From JBOHUX01 sp050734915 (GTDB lineage: Bacteria > Chloroflexota > Dormibacteria > Dormibacterales > Dormibacteraceae): a stretch of DNA of 18,216 nucleotides. A model generated the notes under the pieces. The model worked only from the letters and a program-made list of their open reading frames with translations, had not been told where the DNA came from and did no database searches. Shown in pieces: positions 12,567 through 18,216 of this stretch. The stretch's first letter is position 1, and every line of letters starts with the position of its first letter. The translations under genes and the position numbers were made by a program. The DNA is taken from positions 1 to 18,216 of the forward strand of contig JBOHUX010000031.1 of the NCBI GenBank assembly GCA_050734915.1. The letters run 5' to 3'.

Positions 12567-12854
12567 ATGACATCAGAGGAGGTCTCGACGCTGGGGGTGG
12601 CGGAGGCGAAGTCGCGCTTCTCCGAACTGATCGATCGCGTGGGTCGGGGAGAACGGTTCCTCGTCTCACGGCGGGGGCACCCCGCCCTGGCGCTGGTGCG
12701 GCCCGACGACGCTCCTGGAGCGCGGGGGCGGCCCACGGGCCTGGTCGCGGTGGCCGGAGCGCTGGCGGACTGGGACGATCTGGCGGCGATCGTCGACGAG
12801 ATCTACGCCAGCCGGCGCCGGGCGCGGGAGCGGTCCGGGCCGGAGCTGGACTGA
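12567..12854 (+). CDS. Phd/YefM-family antitoxin
   Basis: A 95-aa antitoxin. VSTLGVAEAKSRFSELIDRV, then GRGERFLVSRRGHPALALVR, is a complete Phd/YefM domain (the 'EAKxxFSELxxxVxxGE' helix and 'V-x-RRGxPxAxLV' strand). The tail, about 50 residues with GLVAVAGALADWDDLAAIVD and EIYASRRRARER, is the toxin-binding region usually seen in VapC-associated members. ATG 12567 sits 6 nt after a TAGAAT -10, so the transcript is probably leaderless. The VapC frame follows the stop codon directly, in the same reading frame. Confidence 0.92.
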   Translation: MTSEEVSTLGVAEAKSRFSELIDRVGRGERFLVSRRGHPALALVRPDDAPGARGRPTGLVAVAGALADWDDLAAIVDEIYASRRRARERSGPELD

Positions 12855-13262
12855 ATCGTCTACTGCTTCGACACCGACGTGCTGAGCGCGGTTCTGCGGC
12901 GCGACCCGGTGCTGCCGGTCATCCGGCGACTGGCGCTGGTGCGTCCCGAGGACCAGGCCACCACCGCCATCACCCTCGGGGAGCTCCTCTATGGAGCCGC
13001 CCGGCGAGGCGGCGGCCTCCTGGCAGGAAGGGTCAGGGAGCTGGTCACGGGGGCGATCGCCGTCCTTCCCTTCGACGAGCGTGCGGCGGAGACATATGGG
13101 GCTCTGCGGGCCGATCTCGAGCGGGCGGGGCGGCGGCTGGACGAGCCGGACCTGCGGATCGCCTCCATCGCCATCTGCCGGGGGCTGACCCTGGTCACCG
13201 GAAACGTCCGCCACTTCGGCCGCGTCCCCGGGCTCGAGCTCGAGAACTGGCTCGCCACCTGA
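12855..13262 (+). CDS. vapC: VapC-type PIN toxin with non-canonical (ATC) or lost start codon
   Basis: A PIN-domain ribonuclease frame of 135 codons. The catalytic ligands are D6 in VYCFDTDVLSAVL, E43 in ITLGELLYGAAR, D99 in DEPDLRIASIAI, and N117 in LVTGNVRHFGRVPGLEL. The domain begins immediately after the antitoxin TGA (12852-12854) and no ATG, GTG or TTG precedes D6. The first canonical start, GTG 12879, would remove the catalytic DTD segment. A GGAG (12842-12845) lies 9 nt before ATC 12855, exactly where a start is expected, so ATC is either a near-cognate start or a mutated ATG. The body is otherwise open and conserved. It is either poorly translated or recently silenced. Confidence 0.8.
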   Translation: MVYCFDTDVLSAVLRRDPVLPVIRRLALVRPEDQATTAITLGELLYGAARRGGGLLAGRVRELVTGAIAVLPFDERAAETYGALRADLERAGRRLDEPDLRIASIAICRGLTLVTGNVRHFGRVPGLELENWLAT

Positions 13263-13309
13263 AGGCGGCCGCGCGAGGCGCCGAGGTTTGGGCGGGTGGG
13301 CAGGACAGG

Positions 13310-13315
13310 TAACTT
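13310..13315 (+). promoter_or_regulatory. -10-like element of grpE
   Basis: TAACTT ends 10 nt before ATG 13326. The leader would be only a few bases long. No CIRCE (TTAGCACTC-N9-GAGTGCTAA) is present. Confidence 0.35.
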
Positions 13316-13325
13316 ACTGGGAGTC

Positions 13326-13916
13326 ATGACGACGCGAAGCAGGCGCGGGCAGCCGGAGGAGCCGGAGGAGCCGGAGGTCCTCGCCACGACGGCGGGGAGG
13401 GCGCCGGCCCCGGGGACCAGGGCGGCCGCGTCCGCCGAGCAGCCCGGGGCGGGGGAGGTGATCGGGCAGCTGCAGGCCGAGCTGGAGGAGTCGGCCAACC
13501 GGCATCTGCGGCTGGCGGCGGACTTCGAGAACTACAAGAAGCGTGCCCGCCAGGACCAGCTGGACACGATCCAGTACGGGAGCACCGAGCTGATCCTGCG
13601 CCTGCTGCCGGTGCTGGACGACCTGCGGCTGGTGCTCGACCACGCGCCGGCCGGGGTGGAGGGGAGCTGGCTCCAGGGCCTGCGGCTGACCGCCCAGAAG
13701 CTGGAGGAGGTGCTGGCCGCCCAGGGCGTGACCCCGATCGTGGCCGTGGGCACGCCCTTCGACCCCGGCCTGCACGAGGCGATCGGGCACGAGGAGACCG
13801 ACGAGCAGCCCGAGGACACCGTGATCCAGGAGCTGCGGCGCGGCTACCGCCTGCACGAGCGGGTGGTGCGGCCGGCGCTGGTCAAGCTCGCCCGTCCCGC
13901 CCTGACCGGCGGCTAG
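13326..13916 (+). CDS. grpE: Nucleotide exchange factor GrpE
   Basis: GrpE dimers release ADP from DnaK and so drive the chaperone cycle. The 196-aa chain starts with a disordered Glu/Pro/Ala-rich tail. The long coiled-coil helix follows (GQLQAELEESANRHLRLAAD, then FENYKKRARQDQ, the diagnostic GrpE signature). The C-terminal beta domain contains GVTPIVAVGTPFDPGLHEAI, then VIQELRRGYRLHERVVRPAL. ATG 13326 is preferred to GTG 13296, since the latter lies upstream of the -10-like TAACTT. dnaJ begins 9 nt after its stop, so the two form one transcription unit. The usual dnaK between grpE and dnaJ is absent. Confidence 0.95.
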   Translation: MTTRSRRGQPEEPEEPEVLATTAGRAPAPGTRAAASAEQPGAGEVIGQLQAELEESANRHLRLAADFENYKKRARQDQLDTIQYGSTELILRLLPVLDDLRLVLDHAPAGVEGSWLQGLRLTAQKLEEVLAAQGVTPIVAVGTPFDPGLHEAIGHEETDEQPEDTVIQELRRGYRLHERVVRPALVKLARPALTGG

Positions 13917-13925
13917 ATCGGCACG

Positions 13926-15047
13926 GTGGCGGTCAAGCGCGACTACTACGAGGTGCTGGGCGTGGGCCGGGGTGCCTCCGCCGAGGACCTCAAGAAGGCC
14001 TTCCGGCGGATCGCCCTCCAGCACCATCCCGACCGCAACCCCGACAACCCGGAGGCGGAGCGCGTCTTCAAGGAGGCGGGCGAGGCCTACGAGGTGCTCT
14101 CCGACCCCGAGAAGCGGCGCTCGTACGACACCTTCGGGCACGCCGGCGTCTCCGGGGCGGGGGCGGGGTTCGGGGGCTTCGAGGGCTTCGGGTTCGGCGA
14201 CATCTTCGAGAGCTTCTTCGGCGGCATGGCGGGCGGGGCGCGGACCCGCGCCCGATCGACGCGGGGCTCCGATCTTCGCTACGACCTGACGATCACCTTC
14301 GAGGAGGCGTTCACGGGGGTCGAGAAGGAGATCGGCGTGCCGCGCCTGGTCACCTGCGCCAGGTGCGAGGGCAAGGGGGCGCAGCCGGGGACCGGCCTTA
14401 CGACGTGCTCCAGTTGCGGTGGCTCGGGCCAGATCCGGCGGGTCGCCAACTCGATCTTCGGCCAGGTGGTGAACGTGGTCGCCTGCGCCAACTGCGGCGG
14501 CGAGGGGCGGATCCTCCGCTCGCCCTGCCCGGACTGCCGCGGCCAGGGGCGCCGGGAGGAGACCCGGCGACTGGCGGTGCCGATCCCGGCCGGGGTGGAC
14601 ACGGGCTCCCAGATCCGCCTTGGCGGCCAGGGCGAGGCGGGGTACCGGGGCGGGGGCGCGGGCGATCTCTACGTGGTGCTGCGGGTGAGGCCCCATGCCC
14701 ACTTCGCGCGCCGCGACCAGGACGTCTTCTACGAGCTGCACGTCAACATCGTCCAGGCCGCGCTGGGCGACTCGATCGACGTCCCCACCTTGGACGGGCC
14801 GGTGACGGTGACGATCCCCGCCGGGACGCAGTACGGGCAGACCTTCCGGCTGCGCGGGAAGGGGATGCCCCAGGTGCGCTCCGGGCGCCGGGGCGATCAG
14901 CTGGTCGTGGTGCAGGTGGTGGTGCCGAAGGACCTCTCGGGGGCCCAGAAGGAGATCCTCGAGAAGGTGGGCGGGTTGACGGGGAAGCCGGAGAAGGTGT
15001 CGAAGGGGTTCTTCGAGAAGCTGCGGGACGCGATCACCCTGGACTGA
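13926..15047 (+). CDS. dnaJ: Chaperone protein DnaJ (type I Hsp40)
   Basis: Full-length type I J-protein (373 aa), which delivers substrates to DnaK and stimulates its ATPase. The J-domain is residues 5-70 with HPD in LQHHPDRNPDN. A Gly/Phe-rich linker follows (GAGFGGFEGFGFGDIFESFF). Then come four zinc-binding CxxCxGxG repeats (CARCEGKG, CSSCGGSG, CANCGGEG, CPDCRGQG) and two C-terminal substrate-binding beta domains (VPIPAGVDTGSQIRLGGQGE; VPTLDGPVTVTIPAGTQYGQ), ending in a dimerisation tail. GTG 13926 is the only start consistent with KRDYYEVLGV. It converges with the BY-kinase gene, leaving only 12 nt between stops. It is complete and intact. Confidence 0.96.
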   Translation: MAVKRDYYEVLGVGRGASAEDLKKAFRRIALQHHPDRNPDNPEAERVFKEAGEAYEVLSDPEKRRSYDTFGHAGVSGAGAGFGGFEGFGFGDIFESFFGGMAGGARTRARSTRGSDLRYDLTITFEEAFTGVEKEIGVPRLVTCARCEGKGAQPGTGLTTCSSCGGSGQIRRVANSIFGQVVNVVACANCGGEGRILRSPCPDCRGQGRREETRRLAVPIPAGVDTGSQIRLGGQGEAGYRGGGAGDLYVVLRVRPHAHFARRDQDVFYELHVNIVQAALGDSIDVPTLDGPVTVTIPAGTQYGQTFRLRGKGMPQVRSGRRGDQLVVVQVVVPKDLSGAQKEILEKVGGLTGKPEKVSKGFFEKLRDAITLD

Positions 15048-15059
15048 GGTTAAGGGCGC

Positions 15060-16547
15060 TCAATTCCTCGTGATCGCCACGTGCGGTTCCTCGGGGCGCT
15101 GGCGGCGCTCTCGCGGCTCCGCCGTTCGCTCCTCCTCCCGCTGGGGATGGCTCGCATAACCGTATGAGTAGTAGGCGGCCTCCGGGCCCTGGACCTTGTT
15201 GAGGACCACGCCCAGCACGTGGGCTCCGACGCGCTCCAGCTGCGATCGCGCCCGGCTGACATCGGCGTACTTGGTGTGGCGCTGCTCGACCACGATCAGG
15301 CACCCGTCCGCCCCCGCTCCCAGGACGCAGGGGTCGGTGACCGCCGTGACGGGCGGAGCGTCGAGAATCACGAAGGCGTAGGACTGCGCCAGCCGCTGCA
15401 GGAGCGCGCGCATCTTCCCGGAGCCGAGCAGCTCGGCGGGGTTGGGGGGGACGGGCCCGGAGGGCAGGAGCCAGAAGCTGGGGATCCGGCCGTCGCTCCA
15501 GAGAACCTGCTCCTCGGGGACGTCCTCGAGCAGGAGGTTGGTGAGGCCGAGGTTGCGAACCCGGCCGAACATCCGGTGCTGTGAGGGCCGGCGGAGGTCG
15601 GCGTCGACGAGCAGGGTCCGGTGGCCGGCCTGGCTCATCGCGATGGCGAGGTTGGCGGCGGTGCGCGACTTGCCCTCGCCCGGCCTGGCGGACGTGACGA
15701 CGATGGTGCGCGCCGGCTGATCGAGGCTGGAGAAGACGACGTTGGTCCTCAGCACCCGGTAGGCCTCGGCGGCGGGGCTGTCTACGATCAGGCCGCTGAG
15801 CTCGCCCATGGCGCGCCGGGGGGCCGGGAGAAGCGGGATGTGCGCGAGGGCGATCAGCCCGGTCCGGCGGAGCAGATCCTCGTCGCGCTTGACGGTCTGG
15901 TCCATGAGGCTCGCCACCACGACGATGACGAGGGCCAGCACGAGCCCGGCGACGAGGCCTTCCACGCCGTTCTTCTTGAGGCTGGGCGAGATGGCGGCGG
16001 TGGGGGCGACGGCGGGAGCGACGATCACGAAATCGTCCTTGGGCGGTCCCGTCTTGGACGTGCTCTCCGCGCTCTGGATGCTCCGCATGTGGACGATGAA
16101 GTCCGCCACCAGCCGGTTCGCGATGTCGCGCGAGAGCGCCGGCGTGCCGGCCTGGGCGGCGACGTCGAGGATGGTCGTGCTGGGTTCGGCGGTGACGGTG
16201 ACGCTCTTGCCCAGCTGCGCCGGCGTCGTCGAAAGGTGGAGCTCCGAGATCACCTGCTGGAGGAGGGGCGGCTCGGTCAGGAGGATGGCGTAGGTGGCGG
16301 CGATCTGATCGCTAGTCAGCTGGGCGACGGTGGGGTCGCTGGACGCGATCGGCTGGGCGGGCCTCAGCAGCAGCGAGACCTGCGACTGGTAGACGCGCGG
16401 CATCTGGAGGGTGGCGATCCCGGCGGCGCCGGCGGCCACCAGGGGGACGATGATGAGCAGTGGCAGAAAGCGCCGCAGGACGTTGAGGTAGTGGGCGAAG
16501 TCGAATGAGAGCAGGTCGTCATCGTCGGTGCCTGCCGTGTTCACCAT
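15060..16547 (-). CDS. Polysaccharide co-polymerase fused to tyrosine autokinase (Wzz + BY-kinase)
   Basis: Controls polymerisation and export of capsule or exopolysaccharide. The 495-aa protein carries an N-terminal Wzz domain with TM1 (about 28-48, PLLIIVPLVAAGAAGIATLQ), a periplasmic stretch, TM2 (about 196-215), then a cytoplasmic BY-kinase. The kinase has Walker A SARPGEGKS (286-294), Walker A' LLVDADLRRP (312-321) and Walker B FVILDAPP (392-399). A tyrosine cluster follows (Y459, Y460, Y462, Y464 in AAYYSYGY). This is the fused Wzc-like layout; many Firmicutes split it in two. The C-tail after the tyrosines is Glu/Arg-rich. ATG 16547 has GGAG 9 nt upstream. It presumably serves the same pathway as the flippase, glycosyltransferase and sugar transferase at the left end. 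Confidence 0.92.
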   Translation of the reverse strand: MVNTAGTDDDDLLSFDFAHYLNVLRRFLPLLIIVPLVAAGAAGIATLQMPRVYQSQVSLLLRPAQPIASSDPTVAQLTSDQIAATYAILLTEPPLLQQVISELHLSTTPAQLGKSVTVTAEPSTTILDVAAQAGTPALSRDIANRLVADFIVHMRSIQSAESTSKTGPPKDDFVIVAPAVAPTAAISPSLKKNGVEGLVAGLVLALVIVVVASLMDQTVKRDEDLLRRTGLIALAHIPLLPAPRRAMGELSGLIVDSPAAEAYRVLRTNVVFSSLDQPARTIVVTSARPGEGKSRTAANLAIAMSQAGHRTLLVDADLRRPSQHRMFGRVRNLGLTNLLLEDVPEEQVLWSDGRIPSFWLLPSGPVPPNPAELLGSGKMRALLQRLAQSYAFVILDAPPVTAVTDPCVLGAGADGCLIVVEQRHTKYADVSRARSQLERVGAHVLGVVLNKVQGPEAAYYSYGYASHPQREEERTAEPRERRQRPEEPHVAITRN

Positions 16548-16592
16548 GTGTCCGGACTCCGGATGACGGGGATTGATGATCTCAGTGGGGTG

Positions 16593-16598
16593 ATCTTA
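16593..16598 (-). promoter_or_regulatory. Candidate -10 of the BY-kinase gene
   Basis: Minus-strand TAAGAT lies 45 nt before ATG 16547, leaving a leader with a normal Shine-Dalgarno (GGAG). A 3/6 -35 (GTGGAA) sits 17 bp further upstream. Only tentative. Confidence 0.35.
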
Positions 16599-16665
16599 TC
16601 CCAGGGCGCCCAGTATTCCACGAGCGGCCGGCCCCCGGCCGGTCGGGAATCGTGGCCTCGAGCGA

Positions 16666-16853
16666 GCGGCCGCGGCCTCGCCGGAAAGCGAATCCGACCT
16701 GGCGGCGGGCGGCCTGGATGTCGGTCCGCATGACCGCCTCGTGGCCGCCACGGCGCTGGTCTATGGTTGGCGGGTGGCAACGCGGAACGTCGCCCATTTC
16801 GGGCGCATCCCGGGACTGACCGTCAGCGAGCTGGACCTCGGCACCGCCCGGTG
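16666..16853 (+). pseudogene. C-terminal remnant of a VapC/PIN toxin gene
   Basis: In the gene-free stretch 16548-16937, the frame ending at TGA 16851-16853 reads LAAGGLDVGPHDRLVAATAL, then VYGWRVATRNVAHFGRIPGL and TVSELDL. This is the typical end of VapC-type PIN domains: D in PHDRLVAATAL as the third acidic ligand, and TRNVAHFGRIPGL as the last strand-turn. It parallels LVTGNVRHFGRVPGLELENW at the end of the VapC at 13262. No start, first half or antitoxin is present, so it is a 5'-deleted relic. The remainder of the stretch holds only the BY-kinase promoter region. The nearest functional genes belong to an envelope cluster, so the TA gene probably decayed after insertion there. Confidence 0.75.
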
Positions 16854-16937
16854 ATCGCCCCACCCGCCCGTTGACCGCCCCCTCATTCCGGGGCCCGTGG
16901 CCTCGGCTTCGGGGCACCCCGTGAGTCGCTGATCAGG

Positions 16938-18191
16938 ATGCCGGACCTCCTCGGAGCCCCCGATCGCGCCCGCAAGGCGCGGGCAGCGCGCAGGCCGCGG
17001 GGGATTCGGCTGCCGGGCCTCGTGCGCTCGAAGGGCCGGGCGAGGGCCGTCGCGTTCCGGGAGGGCCCGAACGGGCCGGCGGGCGGCCCGCCCCGGCTGC
17101 TCGCCCTCCTCGCCACGGGGCTGGTGGCGATCGCCCTCGGCCTGGCGGTCCCCCTGCTGTCGGCCCACGGGCCGCCGATCCAGGCCACTTCGAGCGGATC
17201 CGGTGCCTTCACCCCGCCGCCAGCCGGCGCGCTCTTCGCGTCGCCGTCCCCCTCGAACGGGCCCCGGGGGCCATCCGTGCCTGGCATCCTGGGATCCGCG
17301 GACAGGCTGGAGACGCGGGGGGGCGGCGTCCTGCTCGCGATGGGGAGTGCCGCCGCCAGGCTGTCGCGGGACGGTGGCCGAAGCTGGACGGTGCCGACCC
17401 GGCCTGGCCTCCTCGCGATGGGCTGGACCGCCCAGCAGCCCTGGATCGCGGGAGGCGCCGGCCTCGGGGTCAGCGCCGACGGCGGGAGGACGTGGAACCC
17501 GCCCCAGACGGCGCCCTTCGGGCCGTCCCCCTACACGCCGCTCCTGGTCAGCCCCTACGACGCCGGGGTCTGGTTCCTCCTCCACGGCGGCGCGCTGCTG
17601 CGCACGCGGGACGGCGGGGTGAGCTGGCGGGATCTGGTGGACGCCGGCACCCTGACCAACCCGGTCATCATCCCGGGCGGGGCCAGGGACCGCTTCTATC
17701 TCGCCAGCGGGTCGCGGGTGCTGGAGCTGATCGACAACGGGCAGCAGATCCGCCCGCTGCCAAGCCTTCCCGGCGGGGTGCGGGCGGCCGACCTCGCGCT
17801 GGTCGCGTCGAACCCCTCGGCGATCTTGATGGCGAAGGGGTCCGATGGTAAGATCTATCTCTCCCACGGCACGGGCTGGACGGCGGCCGGCCTCCCCTTG
17901 CAAGGTCCCATCGCCGCGATCACCAATACCGTCGCGCTGGTCGGTGACGGCGGTGGCAAGCTGGGGGTGGCGGGCGCGCTCCAGTACAGCGCCGACGGTG
18001 GGGCGACGTGGTCCGCGGCCAGGGGCCTGCCCGGCGACCAGACGGTCGAGGCGATCGCCGCCGCTCCGGACGCAGCCGTGGTGTACGCGTACTGCTCCGG
18101 CGGTGATGTGTACTCGTCAACGGACAGGGGCAGGACCTGGAGCCTGCGCAGCTCGGCCCTCCGGGCCCCGGCGCCCGCGCGGACGGGATGA
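16938..18191 (+). CDS. Membrane-anchored Asp-box (BNR-repeat) beta-propeller-like protein
   Basis: A 417-aa protein of unknown role. A basic N-terminus (about 1-50) is followed by one membrane segment (LLALLATGLVAIALGLAVPL, about 54-73), a Ser/Pro/Gly-rich linker (about 82-118) and an extracytoplasmic domain. That domain carries five Asp-box motifs (SxDxGxxW type): SRDGGRSW (143-150), SADGGRTW (179-186), TRDGGVSW (223-230), SADGGATW (351-358), STDRGRTW (394-401). Such repeats sit at blade turns of beta-propellers (sialidase, YCF48 and sortilin-like folds). No sialidase FRIP arginine motif is evident, so glycosidase activity should not be assumed. ATG 16938 is the first start and has a weak AGG upstream. 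Lying beyond the BY-kinase, it may have an envelope or polysaccharide-related function, but this is unproven. Confidence 0.8.
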   Translation: MPDLLGAPDRARKARAARRPRGIRLPGLVRSKGRARAVAFREGPNGPAGGPPRLLALLATGLVAIALGLAVPLLSAHGPPIQATSSGSGAFTPPPAGALFASPSPSNGPRGPSVPGILGSADRLETRGGGVLLAMGSAAARLSRDGGRSWTVPTRPGLLAMGWTAQQPWIAGGAGLGVSADGGRTWNPPQTAPFGPSPYTPLLVSPYDAGVWFLLHGGALLRTRDGGVSWRDLVDAGTLTNPVIIPGGARDRFYLASGSRVLELIDNGQQIRPLPSLPGGVRAADLALVASNPSAILMAKGSDGKIYLSHGTGWTAAGLPLQGPIAAITNTVALVGDGGGKLGVAGALQYSADGGATWSAARGLPGDQTVEAIAAAPDAAVVYAYCSGGDVYSSTDRGRTWSLRSSALRAPAPARTG

Positions 18192-18216
18192 GCTGTCGGC
18201 GGGACGGGGGCGGGAC

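Noticed and set aside
12852..12857. Selenocysteine or programmed readthrough at the Phd TGA
   Set aside because: No SECIS-like hairpin is evident just downstream, and an ATC start or mutated ATG is simpler. Kept only as an alternative within the VapC finding.
1..18216. CRISPR array
   Set aside because: The only tandem repeats are the 9-bp and 10-bp units described. No spaced repeats of 24-40 bp occur.

Overview
The window is very GC-rich bacterial DNA (about 70% G+C by eye over most of its length). The tightly packed genes are broken up by many toxin-antitoxin (TA) modules. No rRNA or tRNA anchors taxonomy. The hemW, hrcA, grpE and dnaJ genes lie together, start codons sit 6-8 nt after TANNNT -10 hexamers, and the Wzz-BY-kinase is a single chain. 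Together these fit a high-GC Terrabacteria lineage such as Dormibacterota, Chloroflexota or a related actinobacterial group. This placement is an inference.

Layout. (1) 1-3605 holds surface-polysaccharide genes: a Wzx/MOP flippase, a GT4 glycosyltransferase, a decayed IS3-type element, and a convergent undecaprenyl-phosphate sugar transferase. (2) 3814-4607 holds a HIT hydrolase and a YbaK-type aminoacyl-tRNA deacylase with overlapping ends. (3) 4654-6896 (minus strand) holds a ribbon-helix-helix/VapC module, a secreted lytic transglycosylase and a small membrane-anchored protein of unknown function. (4) 6953-7594 holds an SRPBCC gene fused to a beheaded ArsR regulator. (5) 7650-8521 holds a DUF433/DUF5615 TA pair. 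(6) 8556-15047 is the conserved heat-shock neighbourhood hemW-hrcA-grpE-dnaJ without dnaK. It is interrupted by three PIN-toxin modules (Phd/VapC, AbrB/PIN, Phd/VapC) and a duplicated vapC tail. (7) 15060-18191 holds a Wzz/BY-kinase, another vapC remnant and a membrane-anchored Asp-box protein.

How the parts relate. The flippase, glycosyltransferase, sugar transferase and BY-kinase are standard parts of a Wzx/Wzy exopolysaccharide route, here split to both ends of the window. HrcA, GrpE and DnaJ are the regulator and DnaK cochaperones, but DnaK is not encoded here. The intact TA modules each pair a PIN-type nuclease with a different or differently built antitoxin, and most read as self-contained cassettes with their own promoter.

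The most notable signals are these. The conserved chaperone cluster is colonised by TA cassettes. A 113-bp direct repeat carrying a vapC 3' end flanks the AbrB/PIN module. One VapC has no canonical start codon (ATC directly after the antitoxin stop). Several genes share a promoter layout predicting leaderless mRNAs. Tandem Shine-Dalgarno-like repeats lie in the hrcA leader. An IS remnant appears to supply the stop codon of the glycosyltransferase.
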